DNA from: Clostridium folliculivorans
GTDB lineage: Bacteria; Bacillota; Clostridia; Clostridiales; Clostridiaceae
Length of the DNA stretch: 64,000 nucleotides
Reading direction: 5' to 3'
Assembly: GCF_024341905.1 (NCBI RefSeq)
Contig: NZ_BQXY01000001.1
Span: 839,013 to 903,012 of the forward strand
The notes beneath the pieces are model-generated. The model had not been told where the DNA came from. It did no database searches and worked only from the letters and a program-made list of their open reading frames with translations. Every line of letters begins with the position of its first letter. Position 1 is the stretch's first letter. The position numbers were made by a program, and so were the translations under genes. This document shows, piece by piece, positions 44,477 through 54,119 of this stretch.

Positions 44477-46681
44477 TTGATTGAGCATAATTACAGGGAT
44501 AAAGCTACCACTAAGAAGAGAATGTGGATAACAGTAGTTTTTTTAACTATATTATTCTTTGGATTAACTTTAAGATTAGCGTATGTAATGATAGTTAAGA
44601 GTAACGAATATTCAACTAAAGCTGTTGAACAATGGACAAGTAAAGTACAAATAGATGCTGTAAGAGGAAAAATTTTAGATCGTAATGGCTCTGAACTGGC
44701 TGTTAGCGGTAACGTCTATAGAGTAGACTTTGACTTAAATGCTATTAGAGAGTACTTAAAGAAGCATAAACTTACAAGCCAGGATATTGCTCCTAAAATA
44801 GCAACTGCATTAGGGCTTACTGAAAAAGAAATACTAGATAAACTAAATACTAAGCTGCCTAGCGGAGCAGATGCTGGAGCGGCGCATGTGGTTAGAAGAA
44901 TAGAAAAGGATATTGCTGATAAAGTTAAAGCGCTACAAATAAATGGAGTAATGGTATCTCCTGATACAAAGAGATATTACCCTAACAATAATCTATTATC
45001 TCATGTTTTAGGAAATACAAATTCTGATGGTAAAGGACTTAATGGAGTAGAACTTCAATATGACAAAGACCTTTCAGGAACACCAGGAGTGAGAATAGCA
45101 GAAATTAACAGGAAGAGTGAAGATTTACCATATACTATTTCAAGTTTCACCGCTCCAATTCCAGGTAAGGATGTAGAGTTAACTATAGATAGGCAAATAC
45201 AAATGTTTGCAGATAAAGCTGCAGCGCAAGCTTTAAGCGACAATAAAGCAAAGGCAGTAAGTGTTATAGTTATGGATCCTAAAACAGGAGAAGTATTAGC
45301 TATGGCAAACAAGCCGGATTTCAATCCTAATACTCCTTACGAAGGAGCTGAAAACTTTGATGGAGCAACAGCTACAGACAAGCTACAGAAAATGTGGAGA
45401 AATAGAGCTGTTAGTGACTCCTTTGAACCTGGATCTATATTTAAGGTTTTTACAGCAATAGCTGCTATGGAGGAAGGTGTCGCTGATAAAGGGGAGACAT
45501 ACTCCTGTGCAGGTAGTGTTAGAGTATTAAATAGAATTATAAAGTGTTGGAAAAGAAGTGGACATGGAACAGAGACTTTTGGAGAGATAATAAAAAATTC
45601 ATGTAATATTGGATTTATAGAAGTAGGTAAGAAGTTAGGTAAGGAAAAATTAGCTGAATATATAAAGAAGTTTGGTTTTGGAGCAAAATCAGGAGTAGAC
45701 CTTCCTGGTGAGGCTAAGGGCATAACTAAATCAGCTGCAACAATAACTGATATTGACCTTGCAACTATTTCTTTTGGACAAACTAACACAGTAAATCCTA
45801 TACAATTCATGGCTGCATTTAATGCAATTGCTAACAATGGTACATGGATTCAACCTCATGTGATGAAAGAAATCAGTCATGTGGATGATCAAGGTAAGCA
45901 AGTAATTGATAGAAAGTTTAATCCTAAGACACAACAAGTAGCAAGTGCAGAAAAAACAACAAAATTAAGAGATTATCTTGAAAAAGTTGTTTCTGAAGGA
46001 TCTGGAAAGAGGACATATATTGAAGGTTATCATATTGCCGGTAAAACTGGAACAGCTCAAAAGGTAAATCCAACCAATGGTACTTATGAAAGCGGAAAAT
46101 ATATTTCGTCCTTTGTAGGAATGGCACCAGCTAATGATCCAAAGCTTACTGTTATGGTTTCTATTGATGAAGCTAGTGCAGGGGAGTATTATGGTGGTGT
46201 TATAGCTGTACCAGTAGCAAAGATAGTATTTAATGATATATTTAATTATTTAGATCCTTCTGCTATATCAAAGGATACCAGCAGCATTGTAAGTGCTCCT
46301 GATGTAATTGTTCCTGAAGTTAGAGGTATGAAAATAGATGAAGCCAAGAAAAAACTTAAAGAAGTAAAGCTAGATTTTGATATAGAGGGACAGGGGGAGT
46401 ATGTGACAGATATCAAGCCTACACCTGGTTATACAGTAAAGGAAGGCAGTAAGGTCAATCTTTACAGTGGAAGTTCAGGAAATTATAATAAAGATGTTAT
46501 TGTTCCTGACATAAAAGGCTATACTAAAGAGGGAGCTACTAAAATTCTTGAAAAAGTGGGTCTGAAAGGTAATTTCTCTGGTGAAGGTCTTATGGTTGAT
46601 GAACAAAGTATTCAGCCAGGAGAAGTTGCGAAAAAAGGAGATTCTATTAGACTTACCTTAAGTGATGATGTAGATGATTAA
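44477..46681 (+). CDS. spoVD: class B penicillin-binding protein, SpoVD/FtsI type, with PASTA domains
   Basis: A septal or spore-cortex transpeptidase that cross-links peptidoglycan. The 734 residues comprise a short cytoplasmic part and transmembrane helix (about 16-38), a PBP dimerisation domain (about 55-225), and the transpeptidase with SIFK (320-323, catalytic Ser320), SCN (375-377) and KTGTA (523-527). Two C-terminal PASTA domains lie at about 612-668 and 676-732. The two PASTA repeats are seen in both SpoVD and division PBP2B, so the vegetative versus sporulation role is open. The start is TTG with GGAGGT 8 bp upstream. Confidence 0.93.
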   Translation: MIEHNYRDKATTKKRMWITVVFLTILFFGLTLRLAYVMIVKSNEYSTKAVEQWTSKVQIDAVRGKILDRNGSELAVSGNVYRVDFDLNAIREYLKKHKLTSQDIAPKIATALGLTEKEILDKLNTKLPSGADAGAAHVVRRIEKDIADKVKALQINGVMVSPDTKRYYPNNNLLSHVLGNTNSDGKGLNGVELQYDKDLSGTPGVRIAEINRKSEDLPYTISSFTAPIPGKDVELTIDRQIQMFADKAAAQALSDNKAKAVSVIVMDPKTGEVLAMANKPDFNPNTPYEGAENFDGATATDKLQKMWRNRAVSDSFEPGSIFKVFTAIAAMEEGVADKGETYSCAGSVRVLNRIIKCWKRSGHGTETFGEIIKNSCNIGFIEVGKKLGKEKLAEYIKKFGFGAKSGVDLPGEAKGITKSAATITDIDLATISFGQTNTVNPIQFMAAFNAIANNGTWIQPHVMKEISHVDDQGKQVIDRKFNPKTQQVASAEKTTKLRDYLEKVVSEGSGKRTYIEGYHIAGKTGTAQKVNPTNGTYESGKYISSFVGMAPANDPKLTVMVSIDEASAGEYYGGVIAVPVAKIVFNDIFNYLDPSAISKDTSSIVSAPDVIVPEVRGMKIDEAKKKLKEVKLDFDIEGQGEYVTDIKPTPGYTVKEGSKVNLYSGSSGNYNKDVIVPDIKGYTKEGATKILEKVGLKGNFSGEGLMVDEQSIQPGEVAKKGDSIRLTLSDDVDD

Positions 46682-46682
46682 T

Positions 46683-46712
46683 TAGCATGTGGCTTCTAGC
46701 CACATGCTAGTA
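46683..46712 (+). terminator. hairpin after spoVD
   Basis: TAGCATGTGGC and GCCACATGCTA are a perfect 11-bp stem with a 5-nt loop just after the spoVD stop, followed by a short imperfect T-rich tail (GTATTTTG). It may be a partial terminator within the dcw cluster. Confidence 0.65.
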
Positions 46713-46771
46713 TTTTGTTATATTGCTACGATGTTTGTAGAAGTAGCTTTTAATAAATATTAATTAATATT

Positions 46772-46787
46772 TGATACTTTAGTATCA
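46772..46787. promoter_or_regulatory. perfect short palindrome upstream of murE
   Basis: TGATACT-TT-AGTATCA has perfect 7-bp arms 65 bp before the murE start. It could be an operator for an independent murE promoter; no regulator is identified. Confidence 0.3.
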
Positions 46788-46852
46788 GAATGTATATCTA
46801 TATATCATTTAGGAGGATTTAATAGCATATTATTTAAGGAGATGAGTGGACA

Positions 46853-48325
46853 ATGCTTCTAAGAAACTTATTAAATGAAATAGACTTTGAACTTATAAAA
46901 GGAAGTTTGGATCAAAATGTAAATAAGATTACCTATGATAATAGGAAAACTGAAGATGGAGATATATTCTTCTGTATTAAAGGGTTTGCAAGTGATGGAC
47001 ATAAGTTTGCAGACAGTGCTGTAAAAAATGGAGCTAAGGTAGTATTTTGTATGGATGATTTAAGTATTAGTGAAGATATTACTGTGCTTAAGGTAAAAGA
47101 TACAAGAAAGACCATGGCATTGGTGGCTTCAAATTATTACGAAAAACCTACAGAAAAACTGAAGGTAATCGGCATAACTGGAACAAATGGTAAGACAACC
47201 TCTGCTTTTATGACAAAAAAGATTCTTGAAGAAAGTGGTTATAAAGTTGGATTAATAGGAACTATAGCGAACTATATCGGAGATAGAGTGATTAAGACAG
47301 AAAGAACTACTCCAGAATCCTTAGAACTTCAAGAGCTTTTCAATGAAATGGTTCGAGAGAAGGTTGAGTATTGTGTTATGGAAGTTTCATCACATGCGTT
47401 GGAGCTTGATAGAGTATATGGAGTAAGATTCGCAGGTGCAATATTTTCAAACTTAACAAGAGATCATCTGGATTTTCACAAGACCTTCGAGAATTATTAT
47501 AATGCTAAATTTAAGCTATTTGAGAGAACAGATAAGGCAGTAATAAATTTAGATGATAATTATGGAAAAAATATAATTGCAGATTTGGAAAGTAAAAATA
47601 TAAAAACAGATATATTTACCTATGGTATTCATGATAATGCTGATATTAAAGCAAAGGATATTGTTAACTCATCAAAGGGCGTTAAGTTTAATGTAACTTT
47701 AGATAATCAAGAATATGAATTTAATCTTCAGATGCCTGGTTTATATAATGTTTATAATGCACTTTCAGTAATAACTTTAACTAAACACTTAGGTATCGAA
47801 TTGAAATCAATAGTTAAGGGCCTAAATAAGGCAGTTGTTCCAGGAAGATGTGAGAGAACAGCTATTGAATATGATATTCCATATGAAGTAATAATTGATT
47901 ACGCTCATACTCCAGATGGATTAGAGAACATACTTAAAACTGCTAGAGAGTTTACTACCAGTAGGCTAATATCTGTATTTGGTTGTGGCGGGGATAGAGA
48001 TAAGGTTAAGAGACCTATGATGGGTAAGATTGGCACAGAACTAAGCGATATCGCTATTGTTACTTCTGATAATCCTAGAAGTGAGGAACCTATATCAATA
48101 ATAAATGACATTATAGCTGATTTGGATACCACTAGTTATAAAGTTGTTGAAAATAGGAGAGAGGCTATCAAAACTGCACTTGAGATTGGTAAGGCTGGAG
48201 ATGTAATAGTAATTGCAGGTAAAGGACACGAAAATTATCAAATTTTAAAAGATAAAACCATTCATTTTGATGAGAGGGAAGTAGTGATAGAAATATTAGA
48301 GCAATTAGGAGTGAAAAAATGTTAG
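46853..48325 (+). CDS. murE: UDP-MurNAc-L-Ala-D-Glu:meso-diaminopimelate ligase
   Basis: The ATP-dependent cytoplasmic ligase that adds the third amino acid to the peptidoglycan stem peptide. The 490 residues have the Mur ligase domains in order: N-terminal UDP-binding, central ATPase with GITGTNGKTT (107-116) and HALELDRVYG, and the C-terminal domain with GCGGDRDKVKRPMMG. DNPRSEEP near residue 405 is the motif that selects meso-diaminopimelate, indicating a DAP-type cell wall. AAGGAGATGAGTGGACA precedes the ATG. It overlaps murF by 7 bp. Confidence 0.96.
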   Translation: MLLRNLLNEIDFELIKGSLDQNVNKITYDNRKTEDGDIFFCIKGFASDGHKFADSAVKNGAKVVFCMDDLSISEDITVLKVKDTRKTMALVASNYYEKPTEKLKVIGITGTNGKTTSAFMTKKILEESGYKVGLIGTIANYIGDRVIKTERTTPESLELQELFNEMVREKVEYCVMEVSSHALELDRVYGVRFAGAIFSNLTRDHLDFHKTFENYYNAKFKLFERTDKAVINLDDNYGKNIIADLESKNIKTDIFTYGIHDNADIKAKDIVNSSKGVKFNVTLDNQEYEFNLQMPGLYNVYNALSVITLTKHLGIELKSIVKGLNKAVVPGRCERTAIEYDIPYEVIIDYAHTPDGLENILKTAREFTTSRLISVFGCGGDRDKVKRPMMGKIGTELSDIAIVTSDNPRSEEPISIINDIIADLDTTSYKVVENRREAIKTALEIGKAGDVIVIAGKGHENYQILKDKTIHFDEREVVIEILEQLGVKKC

Positions 48326-49683
48326 ACTTAACCTTAGAAGAAATCATAAAAGCTGTAGATGGTAATTTTATCACAACAAATAAAAATGAACATTTTGAAA
48401 AAGTTAGTACAGATACAAGAAAAATTGAAAAAGATAGTATATTCTTTGCACTTAGAGGCGAGAATTTTAATGGTAATAACTATATAAAAGAAGCAATTGA
48501 TAAAGGCGCAAGTGTTTGCATAGTAGATGAAAATAAAGAAGAATTTTTAGGCTACGAAGCAAATGTTATAAAAGTAGAAGATTCAAAAAAGGCTCTTCAA
48601 AAACTTGCAAAATATTATAGAGAAAAATTAGGACTAAAGGTTATTGGGATTACTGGCTCAAATGGTAAGACATCAAGTAAAGATATCTTAGCGGCGATAC
48701 TAGGTGAAAAGTACTCTGTATTTAAGACTAAAGGTAATTTTAATAATGATATAGGATTGCCACTTATGATACTTGAACTTGATAGAACTGTGGATGTTGC
48801 AGTGTTAGAGATGGGGATGAGTAATCTAAATGAAATTCACCTTCTTGCAGATATAGCGAGACCTGATATTGCAATAATAACTAATATAGGATTGTCGCAT
48901 ATAGAAAACCTCAAGACTAGAGAAAACATTTTAAAAGCAAAGATGGAAATAGTTGATTATTTCAATGAGGAAAATACTTTAATTATTAATGGTGATGATG
49001 ATCTTCTAAATGGTGTAACTAGCAATATATATAAAGTTGTTAAAACAGGTTTAGATGATTCTAACAACATCACTGCTGTTAATGTAGTTTTATTAAAAAA
49101 TCATAGTGAATTTGAAGTGAACTTTCAAGGACAAAAAGGCTCATTTGATTTACCAATGCTTGGAAAACATAGCGTACAAAATTGCTTGCTTTGCATTGCA
49201 GCAGGAAACTTACTTGGTTTGTCGCTAGATGAAATGAATAATGGATTAAGAAATATACAATCAACTTCAATGAGGTTGGAGATAATTGAAACAAATAAAA
49301 TTACTATTGTTAATGATTGCTATAATGCAAGCCCATCATCTATGAAAGCCGCTATAGATGTTATGAAAAACATAGATGGATGTAGAAAGATTGCTATACT
49401 TGGAACTATGAGAGAGCTTGGCGATGAATCACTAAATGCGCATATAGATACTGGAGTGTATGCAAAAAATAATGGAATTGACCTACTATTATGTTGCGGT
49501 GATTACTCAGATGGTTTTAAAACAGGTTTTTCAGATGAAGGGTGTATAGTTTTTCAATCAAAGGAACAATTAATTAAAGCGTTGGAAGAATTAATTAAAG
49601 AAAAAGATGTTGTTCTTGTAAAAGCATCGAGAAGTATGAAGTTTGAAGAAATAGTCAACGAGCTTAAAAAAATGAATCTATAA
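48319..49683 (+). CDS. murF: UDP-MurNAc-tripeptide:D-Ala-D-Ala ligase
   Basis: Completes the UDP-MurNAc pentapeptide. The 454 residues have the Mur ligase pattern: an N-terminal domain with VSTDTRKIEKDSIFFALRG, ATP-binding GITGSNGKTSSKD (near 111-123), TKGNFNNDIGLPLMIL and EMGMSNLNEIHLL, and in the C-domain NDCYNASPSSMKAAID, all diagnostic of MurF. Its start lies inside the end of murE (7-bp overlap), implying coupled translation. mraY follows after 36 bp. Confidence 0.96.
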   Translation: MLDLTLEEIIKAVDGNFITTNKNEHFEKVSTDTRKIEKDSIFFALRGENFNGNNYIKEAIDKGASVCIVDENKEEFLGYEANVIKVEDSKKALQKLAKYYREKLGLKVIGITGSNGKTSSKDILAAILGEKYSVFKTKGNFNNDIGLPLMILELDRTVDVAVLEMGMSNLNEIHLLADIARPDIAIITNIGLSHIENLKTRENILKAKMEIVDYFNEENTLIINGDDDLLNGVTSNIYKVVKTGLDDSNNITAVNVVLLKNHSEFEVNFQGQKGSFDLPMLGKHSVQNCLLCIAAGNLLGLSLDEMNNGLRNIQSTSMRLEIIETNKITIVNDCYNASPSSMKAAIDVMKNIDGCRKIAILGTMRELGDESLNAHIDTGVYAKNNGIDLLLCCGDYSDGFKTGFSDEGCIVFQSKEQLIKALEELIKEKDVVLVKASRSMKFEEIVNELKKMNL

Positions 49684-49685
49684 CC

Positions 49686-49719
49686 AAGGAGGTGAGCTGT
49701 CTAATATAGACGGCAATAT
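49686..49719 (+). promoter_or_regulatory. mraY ribosome binding site separated from its start by a hairpin
   Basis: AAGGAGGTGA at 49686-49695 is an almost perfect anti-16S match but lies 27 nt before the ATG. GCTGTC (49696-49701) and GACGGC (49709-49714) can pair with one G-U, looping out 19 nt. The effective spacing from GGAGG to ATG then becomes 8 nt. Confidence 0.6.
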
Positions 49720-50682
49720 ATGGGAAATTTAGCTAATACAGCGTTAATAATATCGATTTTAATAAGTTTTATTGTGGCATCAATAATAGGTCCAGTTATA
49801 ATACCTCTTTTACATAGGCTTAAATTTGGACAAAATATAAGAGAAGATGGTCCGAGAAGTCATTTGAAAAAGGCAGGAACACCAACAATTGGAGGAATAA
49901 TATTTATATTAGCCACATTAATTACCATGCTTGTCATGATACCTAGTTTTACTGATGAGTCTATGGTAGTGTTATATGCATTCATCGCCTTTGGTTTTGT
50001 AGGCTTTTTGGATGACCTATTGAAGATTATTCATAGGAATAACTTAGGATTAAGAGCGTGGCAGAAGATGGTGCTGCTTCTTATAGTTTCTGGTGCATTA
50101 GCTTATTATGCGTATGTAAGCATAGGAACTTCAATAAATGTACCATTTTCTAGACAACAATGGGAGATGGGATGGTTATTCATACCTTTTATAATAATAT
50201 ATTTTGCAGCAACGACTAATGCAGTAAATCTTACAGATGGATTGGATGGACTAGCAACTTCAATAACTATATTAGTAATGACTTTCCTATCTATCTTAAG
50301 TTTAAATATGGGGCATTATAGACTTTCTATATTCTGTGTTGCGCTAGCTGGAGCTTTACTTGGATTTTTAAGATTCAATGCATTTCCGGCCAGAATATTT
50401 ATGGGAGATACAGGTTCTCTTGCTTTAGGAGGGGCTGTAGCTGCTATAGCAATGATGCTTAAAATGGAACTTGTTATAATAATTGTAGGTGGAATTTATG
50501 TTTTAGAAACTCTTTCCGTTATAATTCAGGTTGCATCTTTTAAGCTAACTGGAAAAAGAGTATTTAAGATGGCTCCGATTCATCATCACTTTGAGCAGTT
50601 AGGATGGAGTGAAACAAAGATTGTTTCAGCATTCTCAATTTGCACCCTTTTACTTTGTCTTATTGCCTTTTTGTCTTTGTAG
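49720..50682 (+). CDS. mraY: phospho-MurNAc-pentapeptide translocase
   Basis: Makes lipid I by transferring phospho-MurNAc-pentapeptide to undecaprenyl phosphate. The 320-residue protein has about ten transmembrane helices. The motifs are [14 protein letters not shown] near the N-terminus, [28 protein letters not shown] (magnesium-binding aspartates), [12 protein letters not shown] and [13 protein letters not shown] near the C-terminus. No in-frame start exists upstream before a stop, so ATG 49720 is secure. It is in its conserved position after murF. Confidence 0.96.
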   Translation: MGNLANTALIISILISFIVASIIGPVIIPLLHRLKFGQNIREDGPRSHLKKAGTPTIGGIIFILATLITMLVMIPSFTDESMVVLYAFIAFGFVGFLDDLLKIIHRNNLGLRAWQKMVLLLIVSGALAYYAYVSIGTSINVPFSRQQWEMGWLFIPFIIIYFAATTNAVNLTDGLDGLATSITILVMTFLSILSLNMGHYRLSIFCVALAGALLGFLRFNAFPARIFMGDTGSLALGGAVAAIAMMLKMELVIIIVGGIYVLETLSVIIQVASFKLTGKRVFKMAPIHHHFEQLGWSETKIVSAFSICTLLLCLIAFLSL

Positions 50683-50702
50683 TAATAATAGGAGGAATTT
50701 GA

Positions 50703-51821
50703 ATGAAAAAAAACAAGCCTAAAATGGGACAAATCGATTATGTAATGTTTTATACGATTTTCTTCCTGTTGGCGATTGGTGTAGTAATGGTATATAGTGC
50801 TAGCTCATACTATGCAATGTATAAGAATAATGATAGTATGTTCTTTTTAAAGAAGCAACTACAGTGGTCTGTTCTAGGCATCGCAGTTATGTTTTTTATG
50901 ATGTCTGTTGATTATCATAAGATTAAGAAATATACAAGAATAATGATGATTATATCTTTACCTTTGCTAGTAGCTGTATTTTTCTCACCAGATGTAAATG
51001 GTGCAAAAAGATGGATACAACTAGGGCCACTAGGGCAGTTTCAGCCTTCGGAGTTGGTTAAGTATGTTGTTGTTCTGTTTATGGCAACCAGTATGGAGAA
51101 AAAAGGAGAGAAGATGAAAAACTTCAAAGAAGGTGTGTTGCCTTACTTGATAGTATCAGGTTTCTTTGCAGGAATGATTCTTTTAGAGAAGAACCTAAGT
51201 ATCGCATCTGTAATAATGATAGTTACGCTTATAGTAATGTTCGTTGCAGGTGCAAAATCTACTACCCTTGGATTTGGAGTAGTGCCAGCTATGTTTGCGG
51301 CAGCGACATTCTTTATATTTAGTGAAGATTATAGAAAGAGAAGACTTCTAAACTTCCTGAATCCATGGCAAGATCCTGCTGGTGATGGCTATCAGCTAAT
51401 TCAATCCTTTTATGCACTTGGTGCAGGGGGAGTTACTGGACTTGGCATTGGTCAATCAAGACAAAAGACTTTGTATATGCCTGAACCACATAATGACTTT
51501 ATATTTGCTATAATAGGAGAAGAGTTAGGACTTATAGGCTGTGCACTAATAATACTTCTATTCATTATCTTTGTATTTAGAGGAATCAGAATTGCTATGA
51601 GTGCTAAAGATGCCTTTGGAACTTTGTTAGCAACAGGAATAACTTCTATAGTTGCAGTTCAGGCTATAATCAATATAGCTGTTGTAACTGGATCAATGCC
51701 TGTTACTGGAGTGCCATTACCGTTCATAAGTTATGGAGGAAGTTCTCTGGTCATTAATATGGCCGCCATGGGGGTACTGCTGAATATATCGAGACAAGTA
51801 GAGAAAAAGAGAGCAATATAA
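50703..51821 (+). CDS. spoVE: SEDS glycan polymerase, SpoVE/FtsW type
   Basis: A 372-residue SEDS-family lipid II polymerase with about ten transmembrane helices that works with a class B PBP such as the SpoVD-type protein encoded upstream. Family motifs: VMVYSASSYYAM in the first segment, NGAKRWIQLGPLGQFQPSEL, GDGYQLIQSFYALGAGG, GLGIGQSRQK, MPEPHNDFIFAIIGEELG and TGVPLPFISYGGSSL. FtsW and SpoVE cannot be separated by motif. The location between mraY and ftsQ matches spoVE of Bacillus. AGGAGGAATTTGA precedes the ATG. Confidence 0.93.
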   Translation: MKKNKPKMGQIDYVMFYTIFFLLAIGVVMVYSASSYYAMYKNNDSMFFLKKQLQWSVLGIAVMFFMMSVDYHKIKKYTRIMMIISLPLLVAVFFSPDVNGAKRWIQLGPLGQFQPSELVKYVVVLFMATSMEKKGEKMKNFKEGVLPYLIVSGFFAGMILLEKNLSIASVIMIVTLIVMFVAGAKSTTLGFGVVPAMFAAATFFIFSEDYRKRRLLNFLNPWQDPAGDGYQLIQSFYALGAGGVTGLGIGQSRQKTLYMPEPHNDFIFAIIGEELGLIGCALIILLFIIFVFRGIRIAMSAKDAFGTLLATGITSIVAVQAIINIAVVTGSMPVTGVPLPFISYGGSSLVINMAAMGVLLNISRQVEKKRAI

Positions 51822-51847
51822 ATTTGTTATGAATTGGTGCATCTGGG
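51822..51847. other. start of a 458-bp gap where murG is usually found
   Basis: Between spoVE/ftsW and ftsQ many Firmicutes carry murG. Here the gap to 52279 holds two Rep-D copies and AT-rich DNA, and no coding frame related to MurG. Confidence 0.6.
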
Positions 51848-51940
51848 GATGTGTCAATTTAAACAGAAACAATTTTCAAAATTCTCACGGCTTTTTGTGA
51901 AAAAAATTGAAAATATAAATTTATTATGAAATATCACATC
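51848..51940. repeat. Rep-D palindromic element, diverged copy
   Basis: GATGTG and CACATC form the outer ends. The inner ACAATTTTCAAAATTCTCACGG and ATTGAAAATATAAATTTATTATGA segments match the other Rep-D copies, including the CTCACGG loop region of 39304. Confidence 0.65.
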
Positions 51941-52032
51941 AATAAATAGACAAATTAAATTGAATAATATAAAATAAAATAGCTGAGCCTATGAACGGCC
52001 AGCTTTTTGTTTTGATATATTAATTTTGAAAT

Positions 52033-52077
52033 GTACCACTTCAATTTGAAAATATAAATTTTAATATGAAGTGGTAC
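52033..52077. repeat. Rep-D element, internally deleted copy
   Basis: GTACCACTTCA and TGAAGTGGTAC are perfect 11-bp inverted termini only 45 bp apart. The interior keeps only the right-hand TTTGAAAATATAAATTTTAATA part of the family, so this is a deletion derivative. Confidence 0.75.
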
Positions 52078-52279
52078 ATCCATATTAATTAATTGAAAAA
52101 TCACACGATAATAAAAATAAAGTTTATACTTATTTAAAACAATTAAGAGTAATATATTTACATAATAAACAATATCTTTTAATAATTTTGTAATGAAAAA
52201 GCAAAGATATAATGTTATTATATAAAATGTAATATAACCATATTTTTAGTAATTATATCAAAAGTTAAGAAGGTATAAT

Positions 52280-53029
52280 ATGAATAATGAAATAAATGAA
52301 TATATAAAAAAACACAAAAGGAAAAAAGTTAGAAAAAAATTAGTTTTATTTTTTATTTTCTTCTTTTCTATAACTATTCTTATATTATTGAAGGCTCCAT
52401 TTTTTAATATAGCTGATATTAAAGTTGAAAATAATAAGATAATAGATAGCAAAGATATTATAAGTAGATCAGAGTTATTCGGGAAAAATATTTTTTACAT
52501 AAACCAAAAAGATGTTAGTTACAAAATCACAGAAAATCCTTATATAGAGCAAGTTAATCTGAAAAGAGTATTTCCCAATGGAATCATTATAAATGTGGTC
52601 GAAAGAAAAGCGGTATATTTTGTAAAGAGTTCAGATGGGATATATGTACTAAATCATGAACTGAAGATTCTAGAAAAAAGAGCTAGTATAGATGGATTAA
52701 ATCTTACTGAACTTACAGGGGTTTCTCCAACCTCTACAGATGTAGGGACGTACTTGACTAGTGATGAGAAAATAAAAAGAATAGCAACCAATATAGGAAA
52801 ACTTCTAGAAGAAAATAAGAGTGATGTAAAATTTAATTTAGCGAATTTAGAAAGTACCACTTCATTATATATGTTAGTAGGAGACGTAAAGTTGCTGTTA
52901 GGTAATGACGAAAATCTAGAAACAAAATTAAATAATTGTATAGGAATATTAAAGGATAGTAGTAAGGGACTTACAAAAGGCTATATAGATGTTAGTTTTA
53001 ATGGAGATCCAGTATATAAAAATGAATAA
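52280..53029 (+). CDS. ftsQ: cell division protein FtsQ/DivIB
   Basis: A 249-residue bitopic division protein: a basic cytoplasmic N-terminus (1-22), a transmembrane helix (about 23-40), then an extracytoplasmic POTRA domain (about 42-112: FFNIADIKVENNKIIDSKDI, then NPYIEQVNLKRVFPNGIIINVVERK) and a beta domain. This matches FtsQ/DivIB, which links early division proteins to the septal synthase. AGAAGGTATA precedes the ATG. It is followed closely by DUF881, sbp and DUF881 genes, a common Firmicute order. Confidence 0.9.
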   Translation: MNNEINEYIKKHKRKKVRKKLVLFFIFFFSITILILLKAPFFNIADIKVENNKIIDSKDIISRSELFGKNIFYINQKDVSYKITENPYIEQVNLKRVFPNGIIINVVERKAVYFVKSSDGIYVLNHELKILEKRASIDGLNLTELTGVSPTSTDVGTYLTSDEKIKRIATNIGKLLEENKSDVKFNLANLESTTSLYMLVGDVKLLLGNDENLETKLNNCIGILKDSSKGLTKGYIDVSFNGDPVYKNE

Positions 53030-53041
53030 GGAGGAAGTACA

Positions 53042-53755
53042 ATGAAAAAGGTAACTTCGCAGATAGTTGTTGCTATTGTATGTGCATTGTTAGGATTTTT
53101 ATTGGCGTATCAGTTTAAATTGATAAATAATAAAGAAAGTGCCGTTAAAGATACCGTAGATAAAACAGATATCACAGCTGAAATAGATGCTCTTAAGAAA
53201 GAAAAAGATGAACTTGTAAAGCAGAATAACTCTTTAACTGAAGATTTGAAGAAAATAGAAGAATCAGCAGCTAAAAAAGGAGATGTAAATACAGAAGTAA
53301 AGCAACAGCTTGATAAAACCAGAATGATATTAGGTACTGTTGATGTAAAGGGCCAAGGAGTGATTTTTTATCTTACACCAAAGTCTTCTATCTTTTCTAA
53401 CAATAACGCAGATTATATATCTGAAAACGAACTTATTCATATAGTTAATATTTTAAATTTTTCTGGTGCAGAAGCAATATCTATAAACGAGAAAAGAGTT
53501 ACATCTCAGACTGGTATAAAAAATGCAAGTAATTTTATTTGGATTGGCTCAAATGAAAGAATATCACCTAGCGATAAAATAGTTATAAAGGCAATAGGTG
53601 ATAAAGCAAAACTAGATGCAGGCTTAACTTTTCAAGGTGCTTTAGATTATGGGGTTCTATCCAATTATGAAAGAAAAATAGAGAAAAGCAATGAAGTAGT
53701 TATACCTAAATCATCTCAAGTTATTCATAATGATTTTATTAAACCTGTACAATAG
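53042..53755 (+). CDS. DUF881 family protein (YlxW-like)
   Basis: A 237-residue protein with an N-terminal signal/anchor helix (about 5-25), a coiled coil (about 43-85) and the extracytoplasmic DUF881 domain from about 95 (LGTVDVKGQGVIFYL, ELIHIVNILNFSGAEAISINEKRV, ASNFIWIGSNERISPSDKIVIKAIGD). DUF881 proteins occur in pairs between divIB and ftsAZ in Firmicutes. Their function is unresolved, though they are assumed to be division- or wall-related. GGAGGAAGTACA precedes the ATG. The second paralogue lies two genes on. Confidence 0.85.
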   Translation: MKKVTSQIVVAIVCALLGFLLAYQFKLINNKESAVKDTVDKTDITAEIDALKKEKDELVKQNNSLTEDLKKIEESAAKKGDVNTEVKQQLDKTRMILGTVDVKGQGVIFYLTPKSSIFSNNNADYISENELIHIVNILNFSGAEAISINEKRVTSQTGIKNASNFIWIGSNERISPSDKIVIKAIGDKAKLDAGLTFQGALDYGVLSNYERKIEKSNEVVIPKSSQVIHNDFIKPVQ

Positions 53756-53768
53756 GAGTGATTATTAA

Positions 53769-54107
53769 ATGATAGCATTCATAGGACTTTTGATTGGAAT
53801 TATAGTTGGAATAGTCTGGAAGGTAGATATACCTGAAAAATTTTCTCCATATATGTCTGTTGCTATACTAGCTTGCTTAGATTCGGTTTTTGGAGCTGTT
53901 AGAGCTAGTTTATCAAAGAATTTTCAAGCGGATATTTTTATTTCAGGCTTTTTTGGAAATGCCGCACTTGCAGTAGCTTTAGCTTATTTAGGAGATAAAC
54001 TTGGAATTCCTATTTATATAGCTGCAGTAATAGTTTTTGGTGGAAGAATTTTTGATAATTTTGCTATAGTGAGAAGGCTTTTGATTGAGAAAGCAAGATC
54101 CCGATAA
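53769..54107 (+). CDS. sbp: small basic protein Sbp (DUF1290)
   Basis: A 112-residue membrane protein with three to four hydrophobic segments, encoded between the two DUF881 genes exactly as in other Firmicutes. The family segments are GLLIGIIVGIVWKVDIPEKFSPYMSVAILACLDSVFGAVRA (here residues about 5-45) and FAIVRRLLIEKAR at the basic C-terminus. Function is unknown; conservation of the block suggests a role with division or wall proteins. AGGAGTGATTATTAA precedes the ATG. Confidence 0.88.
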   Translation: MIAFIGLLIGIIVGIVWKVDIPEKFSPYMSVAILACLDSVFGAVRASLSKNFQADIFISGFFGNAALAVALAYLGDKLGIPIYIAAVIVFGGRIFDNFAIVRRLLIEKARSR

Positions 54108-54119
54108 AGGGGTGTATAT

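Noticed and set aside
45337..45837. 166-codon antisense frame inside spoVD
   Set aside because: It lies wholly opposite conserved transpeptidase motifs, has no ribosome binding site and shows no recognisable protein features.
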